A DNA stretch of 64,000 nucleotides from Lepturacanthus savala (taxonomy: Eukaryota > Chordata > Actinopteri > Scombriformes > Trichiuridae). The position numbers and the translations under genes were made by a program. Every line of letters begins with the position of its first letter. The stretch's first letter is position 1. Below, piece by piece: positions 35,501 to 50,200 of the stretch. The stretch is taken from NCBI GenBank assembly GCA_030544235.1, contig CM060463.1:16865690-16929689 (forward strand), in the 5' to 3' direction. The notes under the pieces were generated by a model, which worked only from the letters and a program-made list of their open reading frames with translations, made no database searches and was not told where the DNA came from.

Positions 35501-38211
35501 TTTCCATTGAGCAGTAGCAGGATCTGGTTTTTCAACCTGCAGTAGCAGCGTTTTTCTGTTCCTTCCTGTACCAGGCACCTTCACAGGAACTACTGTTTGG
35601 CTGTTCCAAGCACCTGTTCATCCAGGCATGACTGCCAAGTGGATAGATTCCAGAACAAGACACACACATACGGATGACAAGGGCCATAGAGGTGACTTAT
35701 TGAATTTAATAAAAAACACTAATGGTGCAGGAAGAAGGAATATCGGGTGCAGGAAGAAAGAGTATCGGGTTTTTTAAAAAAAATAAAAGGCGGACCAATG
35801 TATTCTAATGGTGGGAGAAATGGACACGGACCTGCTTGGGTTACATAATGTTTGTCATGATAAATGTTGTTATGACATGTTTTTTAATGGTGGAAAAACA
35901 CAAAACTTACAAAAGGGAAGGACCAGTTCTATAGCGTAGCCACTTGCCAGAATAGGAGGGGTTAGATGGGATATAAATGTTGAGACCCCAGGTGGCATCA
36001 GTCAGTCTACTCCCATGGGAATGACTCGGGATTGTGCTTGATACCTATTGATATTGTACTTTTTTGTATGTGTCAGTGGTATTGGAGTAAATCTGATTAC
36101 CTTGAACGTGCTTGGAATCTGTCTATTTTTGGATTCAGGACCTACAGGGCCTGCTTACCCTTCTCCTCTCCTCAGCAGCCTCCAGCCTCTTCTGAAGCTC
36201 CTCCAGGGATGCCTCCTTCTTCGGGGGGGAGGGCAGGGGCTGATGCTTGGGTTTGTCCCCGAACTGATCCAGATCCTTCAGGATCACCTCAAATGCCTGG
36301 CCTGATGCTCGCTTGTTCAAGTCTTTCACCTCCAGGTCTGACAGAAGCCAGAAAAATAGCTTGCATTAGTGATTCAGCTGCCTGGAAAGTGCCCGTTCAT
36401 ATTTTCATTTCTTGGTGCTGTTTTTGTTGCTGCTTCCTGTCTCATATATCAGAGGGGTGGAGGAGACGTCTCAGAACTGTGTCTGTGGTGGGCTGTGACC
36501 TTCATTGCCTGTCAGTCCCTGTCTCTCATCTCATTTCCTGTCAGCTTTCAACCATTAAATCAAAGGCATAAAATACTTCCCAAAATAGCGCAGGAACTTG
36601 CATAATTTGGCACACAGAGAAGTTGTGAGAGATTTTAACATTAAAGCTCTTAATATAACATTTGCTGTAGTTATGTGTTGGAAGTAAAGAGATGGGATAA
36701 TGGATGTAAAAATATGTCATCCAAAGACTGACAACTTGTGGGATGTTGTACTTTATGTAATTTTGCAGAGACAAGTTCACTTTAAGGACAGAAAAGGCTA
36801 TTTATATATGTGGTGAGTTACTCTAAATAACTTGTTGGGAGCATACATATTGACCTTTTTCTCTTTTTTACACATACACATACACAGTTCTCAAGTTCAC
36901 TGATCTTTTTTTGGAAAATCTGACTGAACGCAGATAATCAGTTGTTTGAGAGTTGAGGAAAATCTTGGTATGAAACAGTGGACAAATATATGAATATTCA
37001 TGTTCTTGTAAAACAGACCTCAAGAGCACAGAGATGCAGTGAACAGTTCTGTGTGTTAGCATTAGCATCAGCTAGTTTCAATAAGCAGCTGGTGGTGGGT
37101 ACTCAGATTGTTTACTTGAGTAAATGTAGCAACTGTCATGTACTGTCATCAAAAAGTACTAATACCAAGTGAAAGTCTTGAATTGAAAATGTTTTTAAAG
37201 TATAGAAGTAGTATCAGTAGAATGTACTTAAGTATCAACATGAAAAGTACTCATTATATAGGCTGTGTTATATTATTATATATATTATACTATTTGTTTT
37301 TAATCAGTAAATACATGTTAAATACATACGATGTGGAGCCAATTTGTGATATTTGGGGTATATTAATAGTACTGAGTCATTATATTGGGCATGGAGTGCA
37401 GAACTAATTTAAAAAAGATTCAATATTTTTAAGACAGGTTTATAAATAAAACGTCTGTCCCAGATAAGATCTGTGAGCTTTCAAATCAAAGACCTGAAAA
37501 AGGCTTTTATGCTTCCTAAAACTGAACTTTCACACAAATTCACTAATACAGATCAAAGCTAAAGTACCAAAACTAAAGTAGCAACAGTGGATTATTTCCA
37601 GCAGAGTAGAAACTAGTTTGAGGAAAAGGAAAAGGCATACTGACCTCCGTACTGATACAGGCTGTTGGGATGTGGCTGTGTGGAGAAGCAGGAGCAGAGC
37701 AGAGACAGCATGGACATCTCCTTGATCTTGTCTGAGTAGGCTGTTCGAAAGATGAAAGATAAAGTGTTATGTCTGACTTATAGGCCAGTTATAACTCATA
37801 TAAGCTCTGTGTTAATATATTACACAGACAAAAAATAGAGACTATATGTATGCAACAAATGACATGAATTAGTAAGGAAAACCAGTCGGTACAAACACAC
37901 ACATTTATGTCTCCTTGTCACTGGAGAGAACTAGTTTTCATCAGTTTAACAGTTAAACTGATGAAAACTAGTTCTCTTCGTTTAAAATAGGTAAAATTTA
38001 ACTCATTTTTAGCATCTGCACAAATTGGAAAGGGAAAAAACAGAAAAACTTCTTTGTCTTTTCTTCTGAGTTCAGTTAAAATATGCCAGGCTTAAATGAG
38101 TCAATGCCTCCTTTTTCCAGATAACAGGTTGCACTAGTGTCCTGTCTGAACACAGAAAGCTTTCTACTGTACAGAAAACAGTCTACACATACACAAGCAG
38201 GTACACCTACA

Positions 38212-38298
<87 letters not shown>

Positions 38299-41200
38299 AC
38301 ACACCCACACACACACACACACACACACACCCACACACCCACACACCTAAATACTTTGTCAAACAACTGCAGGAAACATTATGGCTGATTCATTCTGTTC
38401 TGTTCCAATCTTCTGCCTCCAATCATCACTCGTATCATCCACAAATATTATTGCTCTTTTCTGTTTTTGTTTATTTTAAATTGTTACTATCTGTCTTTAT
38501 TTGAAACTAAACTTGAATTTTAAAATTTAAATTTATTTCATCACCATCTATCAATATGTTCTACCTGATCCATAAACATCAGAAACCCTTTATGAATGAA
38601 GTTCTGTAAGTTTCACTGGAACTTAATGTTTGCATTGAAACCATCAAAACCAGAGCAGCAGGTTTAGCTACCATTGTACTTGCTGCTTTTTGTTTCCTTG
38701 TGTCTACATAATGAAAGAAAAAAATAATACAGCTGAACTCCTTTATAAATTCCTCTGTGTAAGCTGTGTGTAAGCTGATATGTTTAAAATACAATTTAGA
38801 ACTTCCAGTATTTCCATGTGATGCTACTTCTGCCAATATTGCAATATATAGAAAGAAAAGTCAGAAAAAAAAATGTGATGTGATATGTGATGTTTTTGAC
38901 AGTTTTTTGCAAACCAAATACTTTTTACATTTAATATTTTGAGTAAATTTATCTGACAGTGAGACAGAGTTTGTCCTGTTTAGCTTGACTTGATTCAACC
39001 CCTTTCCAGTTCCCTTTGTCCACTACATAGGATTCCATGCCAGGTGCTATATGGTCAGGGAGGTTCAATAGAAGTCCACCCTTTTTTAACTGTGGCTTTT
39101 AGCTCTTTTGCTCTGTTACAAACAGACAACCATCAGCAATGTTTCAGGCCTTCTCTTTTATACAGTGTAACCGATCATCCCTCAGCTGCGTCCTTATCAC
39201 ATAATACGGCCTTGCATCTTGTTGTGCCACAGTGATACTAAATAAACTGTTTGATTTTATTTAGCCTCACTCGCAGCACCACAATAAAACGATAGTCTCT
39301 ACAGTACTTTGACTCCATTAGTTCCACTAGTTGTTCAGGTGGAATTGACTATCAAAAAGAATGAATAATTATTGGAAATAATTATTTATTTATAAAAATT
39401 AGTAATGAAATATTAAGTTCTAGAGTTCGGGGCACGACCTATCGGTTTAGGGAAAATTCTCCGATTGAGTCTCATGAATGGTAATAAACTATTAATTTGG
39501 AAGTCTGATTCACAATTAACTTAATAATAGACAAGGATCATCATATTAATAGCTATTAATGGTTGAAGGATTCAGAGTTCTAAAGTAGAGGTTGGCATAA
39601 TTCATTATTGTACAACATTAAAGAGGCAGCAGGTATTTCTCAAATGCATTTATTCATAAAAACACAAAAGTAAAAACACAATAACAATCTAAACTAAATG
39701 GTTGTAAATGTGTGTTTGTGTTTGTGTGTGTGTGTGCGTGCGTGTGTGTCTGTAGGGGAACTACAAAGATGGCTGCCATGGTGGCTGTTCTATGTAGATC
39801 AGGCCATGTGGGCTTCCCTGTCTGTTGAGACAAAGGCAACCTTGTTATAAGCTGAAAACACAGTGATCTACGATCTTATCACATTAACAAGGTTCAACAG
39901 TCTTGCATTAACTTGTTGTTGGTTGGAAGAACCAGGCCTGAGTTGTTTTAGTGGTGCTTGTTGGACATTGTTAAGTCCTTGTTCACTTGCAGGTCCATGA
40001 GATGCTGAAAGCGGCTGGATAATCCCTTGTGAGCAGAGAAACTGCTGAAAGTTTCTGTCCTGCAGCTTCTTCTGCTACAGAGTGGTGCTCTGCTGATGAG
40101 CAGAGAGTTGGAGAAGAGAAGAGCTTGGAGACAGAGAGAGACAGAGAGAGAGAGAGAGAGAGTGGGACAAAGGCTGGTGCCTTTATACCTCTGGTGACAT
40201 CCCCTGAAGGTGTGAAACAAGGTTTCCTGTCATTTGCTCACCCAAGCAGTTGAGCAGTCCTTTTGTATATATTGTCTTTGTGGGCACAACAATCTTGTTT
40301 AATTAGCACACTGCAAAGGAATGTATATAAGAAACACAACTCATGCCAAACACCACCTCCCTCAAGGTTAAAGTTATATCTCACTGTTGTTAGTACTTTC
40401 CCAGACAGAGTGTCTGTTCCGCTACACTAATCACTGCCTTCAGGGCTGTATTATTGATTGATGTTGCTTTCTCTACTGCCAAAATCAAGTCATTTCTCTT
40501 CCTCAAAGACCTAGAAAAAGTCATCCACACTTTACATCCTCCTGCTTTGACTATTGTCTCTCTGCATACTTGGAACAGTCAGTCATCCCTGTCCTGCCTT
40601 CAGCTGGTCCAGAATGCTGCACCCAGGTATCCAAAAGAGGGACGATATTACCCAGAAGTGTCAAACATAAAGCCCGGGGACCAGGACTGGCTCACTGGAT
40701 GACTGAGAATGTAAAAAAAGCTGCTTAAAAAAGTGAATATTCTTTCTAAAAAATTCTTGCAATTGCAATACATAATTAAGACATCATATTGCTGAAATTG
40801 CACTTTTTTTCTTATGTCATGTATTCTGTTTTGTAAATTGAAGGTTAATTAATCATGTTAATACTGTATGTGTATTTCTTTACATAAAAAAGGAGGATAA
40901 ATTTGTAGGTGTTTTTATTAATATGTTTGTTTTACTGGTTTATTTTCACTACTTGAGATCAAATTGCACCATATGTGGCCCATGAACTAAGCTGAGTTTG
41001 ACTCCACTGATATAACCCTTTCCTATCCTTGCTTCTCTTCTCTGGCTACCTGTATAGTACAGAATTGATTTTAAGGTTCCTGTGTTCATTTATAGGCCTC
41101 CTCCTATAGTGCAGACCTTCTAACCTCTATTCAACATAAGTCAGCCGACGTGGGCCTTCTAGCCATCCAGCACTGCAAATTTACTCCGAAGAGTGATCGT

Positions 41201-44105
41201 ACATTTGTGTTTAAAGCTCCGAGACTGTGGAACAACATTCCCCAGCCCCTACCTTCCTGAGCTGTTTTAAAATCTGCTCCCTAAATGAATTTGATTCAAC
41301 TTGACTTTAAAAAAAAAATCATTGTGCACTTTGGTCTCAGTTGTGTCTGATCAATAACTCAGCCTTGATACTCGGTAAATTGAGCCAGTGCACAGTGTTG
41401 ATCACACAATCCTGGGATTGGACATTGAATCTTTTATTGTGCTCGTAAAGCATCACCACCAGCTGCCCCATAAAGGCTAAAAATGCGATCAGGGTGAGCT
41501 GATAGCCGAACCTGTTACCCAGCTTCACCTGCAGCTGCATTCCAGAGGTATTAACATGAGCTCAGGTGAGCAGGAAGAAGGAAAACTCCACCACTCCACT
41601 TCTTAGCCGCATTCATTTGCTAAAAGTGCAATTTGCCATAACATCATGTCTGATTGTCTGATCCTCAAAGTACACAAGAGAGTGCACCTTCTGCACACCA
41701 CACATTTTACATTCTCATTGGTTCAAATGGCCCTCTGTAATCCACAGAGCATTTTAGGCTGCAGATCCCCTCTGATCTGCAAAGCTTTCATCATTTCAAT
41801 CTCATGTTATTCTTTTATGGCTTCACAGTCTCTAATAAACCTGCTGTCCTCTACTTGCACAACACACACCAGTGATTCATTATTATTTCTTTAAATGTAA
41901 AATGAATTAGATCACATTCAAAGACTGATGTCAATGTCGACACATAAACATACAAGTGGACAACCCTATTTAAAGGTTTTAAACTAAACTGTTCACAGGT
42001 AACTTTCTTTCAGATGAATGTAGCTTCATTTATATTCTGCTTTGCACTCCTGTGTGTGTTTTAAACACAGTGTGCTCTTAATGAACACTGTGCTTAGTCA
42101 CTGCAGACTCTGACCTTTCTGTTACCTTAACCAAATGCTGTCAGTGTCTAAACTTAACCATGGAAGTTTTATAATGCATGAAGGCAGGTAAGAGCCATCT
42201 GAAGCCCGTTGCAAAGTAAGAGCAAAGTAGTGTGGCCTCATAAAGTTGTACTGAAGCTTTTATTGCGTGACTGAAGTTAAAGCACAGTACAGTGCATTTC
42301 AGGAAAAGTTGCTATATTTAGAAAAGTTCTGAATTATTAACATGTGCGTCAAAATCACTTTCGGACTCCATAGCCTTTTGGGATAAGTGTGATGCTTGCT
42401 GTCTGTGGATGTGTGTTTGGAGTGAGTCAGCTCTTTGGTGTATGTTAAATGATCTTCAAAAAATGGATTTGGATGCAATCCAAAGTCTCCAAAATCACAT
42501 TTAGGGACAATCATATTACAATAGAATAGTGTTAGACCTCATGAAAGTTCAGGTATGAATGAATCCAGGAGACATCAAGATGGATTGTGAACGGATCGGC
42601 CAAAAAGAGGTAGTGCGCAAGTGTGTGTCTCTCAACAATGGTGTCAGTCTTATGCAAATATAATCCACAGTTTAACACACATCAGTACACATCTACATCG
42701 CTCTCCATCACTTTTCTTCCATCAGTCTTGACTGCAATGGTCCAACTGAATAGTGGAGGCATTGGTGGATAATATGACTAACATATTTTTGATGTTTTTT
42801 TTGGACCCACAGAAACAAGAGAATGATGTGGTGCAATTTTAATGCCAGGTGTAAGATACTGAAAGATGAGGAAAGAAGAGTTGATTAACCAGCATTATGA
42901 CTCATGCTTAATTATCTTGTTCCCTGAGGAATTTGGTGCATTCACATGAACCCGTGAGAAGCAGAGCTGTGATGGGGCCAGGATTGAGATACTGTAGGGA
43001 TGGTATCAGGTCCATCCTGTTTGCTAGTCACAAAAAGTTTCGGTGCACATTACCTAACAGATAACTAATCACAGAGACAGAATACAAATAGTAGAGTGGA
43101 TAACTTCACGAGGGTACTTCATTTAGTGGTACAACTTTGTACGTACCTTCTCTATAGACTGCTACAAAATCATTCAGGGTGGCGGCCATTCGAAGTGATA
43201 GTGAAGTCTGTACTTGCCTTTGGTAATGATGTATTCTTTGTTGTTTAAATGGGTAGTTTGGGTTTTTGAACAGACGACCTCATTTCAAAGGTAGCCGGTG
43301 TGTTGGAGACATGTGGAGACATTTTCAACAAATTTCATTCAGTCAGCACTTCTAGTTGCAGAGTTTGCTAGTGCTAGGCGCAAGTCAATGGTTCTAGTTA
43401 GCCATATATATATATATATTTGCTACTTAGCACAGATGTGGGCACAAAGCAGGGGCACTCGGTTATCTTGGATTTTCTGAATTACTTATAGTTGTGTTTT
43501 TGGCTTGATGACATGAAATCCATGCTATCTTCCATTACCTTTAAACACCTATATGCATATGGCACATTGAAGATGTGTATGTCACGGCCATAGAAAGCTT
43601 ATTGTCATTAATCATGATAGGAAGGATCTATTTTTATTTATTCAACCTTTATTTAAAGCCACCATCTAAAGCCCCATTCCCATATGGAATCTTTCCAATA
43701 AATGCTATATGCTAGCCATATGCTATGTATTTTTTTTGGAGGGGATGATGTTTGCAAGCCAGAGTCGTTTATCAGGGACACCTGCTCTGGCAATATCCCA
43801 ATTCAATTAGTAAAATTACAAAGAATTTACAGGGAAGGGCAACGTCTGAACGCAAACAGGAACATTTCCTGGTAAGGCACAACATTTCACGCTTAACACC
43901 TGTGACAATTCACAGGTGTTAAGCGTCACAGTTGATAAAACCCTCTTTTTTGGCTAATCACTGCTGTCTTGTTTTTTTTTCTTAGCTCCCCAGAAAAGAA
44001 AGAATAGAAACTAAACTGCACTTTATAATCACCTGTGACATGAGGGACATAATATTACCCACAGATTACAACCACCTAAATACTGCAGTACAACCACACA
44101 CACGC

Positions 44106-44203
<98 letters not shown>

Positions 44204-47200
44204 TGCCTGCTTTGCCAATGTAAACATCTGTTTCCAGTGCCAATAAAGACATTTGAATGAATTTGTTTTTACTGATGCTTGGCTGCACACAAGGATAATG
44301 TGTGCAGCCAACCTTATTCCCGGCATTCCTTGTGTGAACAGTTGCAAGAAAACAGTATTCCTTTGGGTTGGCATCAGAAGGTGTGAATAGTCAAAATGAA
44401 TAGTGCTGTCTGGAAAGTGTTGTCATTAATTTATTGGGAGCATGAAACAATCTTAATTAAGACACAAAAGATGTGGTCCATTTGTTGTCATGCTATGAAT
44501 GATGATACTGAAGCGTGGAGATCACTTTGTCATTTATTAAGGGATAATGCCTCTATCTCTGTGGTTATTACTTATTAATTAACTAACTTAATGTCTAACA
44601 TTACATTTTGAAAGTAACTAGCCCCACCCTCAGTTTGACCATATTTAACTGACAGTGATCAAACAACCCACCAAATGTCATTCCATTTTAATTTGCTGAA
44701 TACCAAGAACACTGGAACACATCACAGAACACAGAGAACAGCAATGAGATGGAGAGAGCTCTCATCTGAAACAACCAAAACTGATCTAACTTTGGCAGAA
44801 GATTTTTTTTAGGTCCCACTTGCTTATAGTAAGAAGCTAGTAGAAGAAAAATATTATTTTTAGACCTGCCGGATGTCAATTGAGCATATTCAAATGCACT
44901 GGAAAGTATTTTTTACTGTTTTTAGAGACCCTTGTCCCCATATGACCCTGCAATTCATGTCCTCGCCCCTGCTCTGCATCAAAGTCTGCAGAACAACCAA
45001 CTTCCTACTCTGTGTGAGTGTGCGTGTGTGTGGACAAGATAAGGCATGTGTTTTGCTTGCATGTTCTGTTTCAATGTTGATAAGCCTGAAATAAAAGCCA
45101 GTCAACTCCCATTGTGAGTTGTTGCCACAGTGACATTATGCATCAGGTGTATCTATCCAACCTGCAGTGAAACAAAATAGCTCAGTGTTTTTGAACGCAG
45201 CCTCAACCCTGGAGGACCAGGGGATGATTAAATATAGTGTACCTGGTAGTTTGATGATAAAATGAAGAACTTCTGCATCAGATATTCAATATATATCCCA
45301 GAGAGTCTGCGTAGCTAAAGGTCAGTACACTATAACAATAATAATAAGTAGTAGATAATATTTATAAAGTGCTATTCAAGGACCCACTTTACACAGTACA
45401 GTAGACAATAAGGGGGCAGCAAAGGGGAGACAGTGAACAAACATAAGACAAATACACATAGGATTCTACAGTTCTACATTTTTTTCAATGAGATGACAGA
45501 TTATCAGGCCAAATCTACAGATCTGCAGGTTATCTCTAAAATGGACATTTAGATTTATGGTATTTGTGCCTGCGATGAGCAGGTTGTGGGATGAGAGGCC
45601 TCAAACTACACAAATGATAGAGATTGAGTTGGCACTTGAGTTGAGAATTATTTGTGATAGACATCTGAACAACGTTAATCAAATGAATAATCCAACAAAA
45701 TATTTGTATGTGGGTCTTAACAACACATTCATGGGGAACAAGCCATGAACGCTTTGTACATTATCCATTATTCTGACAGTATAACTACATCTTATGTGAT
45801 GCTGAATCATGCCCTCTGCTGTTTAGAAAGACAGAGGACAACCGATTGGAACAATGAGTCAATTCATACATTTTGTTTCCCATCATTTCCACACTTGGCT
45901 CAATATTAAATCTGCTTCTTCACACAGTGAGCTTTGAAACATGCACCTGTGTACGTCATTTATCCTTCAGTGCAATATACCTTCAACCTCTAAAAGCACT
46001 TAATTCATCCAAATGTGACTCATGCTGCCGTAACAATATCATGTGTTTTCTCCCATAAGGCAACTGTGTAATGAACTATAAAAAACAACAACTTGGTAAA
46101 CTGCAAAATGTACAGTATTTCCATTTCTTCATTTCGGCATCTGCATCCTGGGTAGGTTGTCAGCTGAAATGGCAGCCAGGTGTTTGGGGAATACAAATCC
46201 CTACACGCACATTTCAACACACCACTACTAACTAAAAGTCTGTTAATTGGACGGTGAGCTCCTTTATAATGACACATGCTCTTGTACTTAAAGGGGATGT
46301 GATAGGACTTTCTGATTGGTTGAATACATGTTACACCCAAACTACAATGATTAATAAGTCAGGCACTGTGCGTTGTGCTGGCTTGTAACTAGCTACATGT
46401 CTCGGACACACCTCCGATGTTGGCCTTGAACTATGTTTTAATACTTTCATGCCATCCAAACAGTGCCCTGGTCCTCTGTATGAAACAGGTACTTAATCCC
46501 TTTTTGATAGAACCTGTCCCTTTGATATTTAATAAATACTCTTCTTTGAGACCAAGGAATAAGTGTCCATTTCTTTTTCTGTGGTCATCAGATTTTCTAC
46601 CAGATGCCTGGTGTCGGTGTTAAGTGTTTTGAAATAGTAGACACGGTGAGACAAAAGTGAAAATTACTGAAGAAAAAAACTGTAAATGAACTCGTGCAAT
46701 GATCATTCAGATTGTTTGGCCTCTGGCGCATTTGTAGCAACTATTTTTACACACAAACATGAATACTGTTGAGGCGGGAATGAGTTTATACACCAACAAT
46801 ATTAAGCTCAACGTCGGAGACAGGTTACTCAAGGTTGGAAAAGTGACCCTGGACGTTTCCAAACTTGAGTCACACAACGTTGGAAACGTGTTACGTGAGG
46901 TTTAAAATCTGACACTTTAGGTTGGAAAAGTGTTACTTTCAGTTGGATTTAAACTGAATTTCTGATCTATTGTGTGGTTATGTTGGACAGGCTGAATGTG
47001 ATATAGTAAAGGTTTGGTGCTATGAGTGTTACTCATTTTTTTTATCGAGTCCTGCAGGCTGAATATATAGAGCCTATAGAGAACCTGAAGATTTCCATTT
47101 TGCAGCATTTTGGTCTCATCTGGACATGACAGGAAGATTCACCACAAGGTCATTTATTATTGACGCTCATCAGGATGACTGCTTTTGTCCCACTCAGCAA

Positions 47201-50200
47201 CCCACCCATGTGTTTCCTTATGCAGCCTGTCCCAGTCACACTGCAGCATGACAGAGATGAAAATTTTTATCTTCACTTGAAACGCTTCCAAATCTACAAT
47301 AGACATCTCCTGCAGTCTATTTATAACTGTCCAGATTTACTGTTAAAGCAGCCACAGAATACCACGAACACTTTCATACTGGCTATGTATATATATTGAG
47401 GTTCTATGTAATGTTTCATTTGGTCAGCTGAAGTCAGAGGAACAGCTACTACAGTTTTTATTTCCAATTAAAAGAAGATGAGCAAACAGAGGAGGGAAGA
47501 GTCAGGAGTTTTAAATAAATCCATATCATAAAATCAGCTCCAGGAGCTTGATTTTAATTGTGCTTGATTATTGCTCTGCATATTGCGAAGTTTACTACTG
47601 AAGTAAAGAACTAATGGGTTAAATGTGTTTGATCTTGGATCTTGTCTTGATGACATGTCGTGATCTCTCATATATGATACATAGATATCCATATACACAC
47701 CATATTTGCATTTCACTTTTTTTTAAACTCAATTTTTCATCATGACTTATTTCATGAATTTTGTTGCAAAATTAAATGTAACTCAGCCCTTACACGCAGT
47801 GTCATGTGACACAGCCACTGTTACGTAATCGGGCGGTTTGCTGGTTTTACACGTGAGACCGAAGACCTGCACGAGAAGCAGGCAGCAGGCCTGCAACGAT
47901 GATGTGCTTCTGGGCATGAGTGCAGCACACATGCATTCACCCATGAAGAACAACGTTCATCCTGTTACTTCATCTACAGAGAAGCAAGGAGAAGAGGGAA
48001 GACTGCCCTCTCAACTGTCATACTGAAGAAAGGAAAGCTGACAGTCTGGAGCAAGTTTTTTTTTTTACTTGTCGAGCAAATTTTAAGTGAAGTTTTGAAG
48101 TCGCAAAAACTAAAATGTGAGTTGGTTTGTATGAGATTCTATCAGCAGTTTGGAAAGTAGTTGCGAAGTCTAATTTTTTCAGAGGGTGATGGTAAAGGTT
48201 ATGTTCCACATAGTTGTGATAAACATAATAAAGAGTAAAAGTAGAAAAGGTTTGATTAGTCGCGTCGAGTTAAATATTCACTACATCAGAACTTCATGTC
48301 AGAAGTTGTTTAGCCCATTAATTCAATTGAGCATAAATGAATAAATATAATTTTGCCATTTCCATCAAACTTCCCCAAACACAACTACATCCGTGAATCA
48401 CTTTCTTACTTAAAAGAATATCAGCAGCAACAAACCAACCACAGCCATGCAAACAACAGTAACAGCATTCAAACAATAAGGATTCCTAGTTATTTATCTG
48501 GTTCAGGGAGACTGAGTGGAAATGCTGAAAAGCAGCAGAACATTTTAAAATTTTAACTTCCCTCAAGCTTCTACTAAAGAGAGCAAGGGTTGTCCTAAAT
48601 AGAGAGATGTCCATAATTTGAATGAGCCTTACAGGGTTGAAAATATATAAAAGATACAAACATTATTTCACAAGAAACCCTCAACAATGATGAATCAGCA
48701 CCCAGTGGGCAATTAAAAAGAATATTCTGAAGAAATATAATATATAAATATTTTTTAACTGTGGTACCAAAATAGGTACCAAAGTAAAAAAAAAAACACA
48801 CTGCTCCAAAAAATTAAAGGAACACTTTGAAAACACATAAAATCTCAATGGGAAAAAATAATGCTGGTTATTTACACTGATATGGACTGGGTAATGTGTT
48901 AGAAAAGAAAGGATGCATCATTTGACGGAAATGAAAATTAGCCACTTACAGAGGGCTGAATTCTAAGACACCCTGAAAATTACAGTGAAATGATGCAGTA
49001 GGCCAGTTCATTTTCAAAATGGTATTCAGTAGTTTGTATGGCCCCCACATGTGTGTATGCATGCCTGACAACGTCGAGGCATGCTCCTAATGACACGACA
49101 AATGGTGTCCTGGGGTACCTCCTCTCAGATCTGGACCAGAGCATCACTGAGCTCCTGGACAGTTTGAGGTGCAACCTGGCAGCGTCGGATGGATTGAAAC
49201 ATAATGTCCCAGAGGTGTTCTATTGGATTTAGGTCAGGCCTACATGGGGGCCAGTCAATCGTATCAGTTCCTTCATCATTCAGGAACTGCTGCATTCTCT
49301 CTCCACATGAGGCCGGGCATTGTCCTGCACCAGGAGGAACACAAGACCCACTGCACCAGCATACGGTCTGACAATGGGTCCAAGGATTCATCCCGATACC
49401 TAACAGCAGTCAGGATGCTGTTGTCTGGCCTGTAGAGGTCTGTGCATCCCTACATGGATATGCCTCCCCAGACCATCACTGACCCACCACTGAACCGGTC
49501 ATGCTGAACCATGTTACAGGCACCATGATGTTCTCCACAGCTTCTCCAGACCCTTTCACGTATCTCACATGTGCTCAGGGTGAACCTGCTCTTATCTGTG
49601 AAAAGCACAGGGTGCCAGTGGTGTCTGCCAATTCTGGTGTTCTGTGGCAAATGCCAGTCGAGCTCCATGGTGCTAGGCAGTGAGCACAGGGCGCACTAGA
49701 GGATGTTGAGCCCTCAGGCCAACCTCATGAAGTCTGTTTCTGACTGTTTGGTCAGAGGTATTCACACCAGTGGCCTGCTGGAGGTCATTTTGTAGGGCTC
49801 TGGCACTGCTCATCCTGTTCCTCCTTGCACAAATGAGCAGATACCAGTGCTGCTGATGGGTTAAGGACCTTCTACGGCCCTGTCCAGCTCTCCTAGAGTA
49901 ACTTCCTGTCTCCTGGAAAAACCTTATGGCAATGGCACGTATTGATGTGCCATCCTGGAGGAGTTGGACTGCCTGTGAAACCTCTGTAGGGTCCAGATAT
50001 CACCTCATGCTACCAGTAGTGACAGTGACCACAGCCAAATGCAAAACAAGTGAAAAATAGTCAGAAAAGATGAGGAGGGGAAAAATGTCAGTGGCCTCCA
50101 CCTGTAAAACCATTCCTGTTTTGAGGGTCGTCTCATTGTAGACCTTCTAGTTCACCTGTTGTTAATTTCATTAACACAGAAGCAGCTGAAACTGATTAAC

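Noticed and set aside
36032..36571. 179-codon plus-strand ORF
   Set aside because: It overlaps stmn3 exon 3 antisense. Its openness reflects the codon pattern of the real exon, and it has no recognisable domain.
38076..38388. Cys-Val and His-Thr repeat ORFs
   Set aside because: They are frames through (CA)n/(TG)n microsatellites. The same applies at 13415-13636 and 44040-44374.
47838..48026. Plus-strand 62-codon frame near TTACGTAA
   Set aside because: The start codon is not ATG and the product is not recognisable. The bZIP-like palindrome alone is weak evidence.
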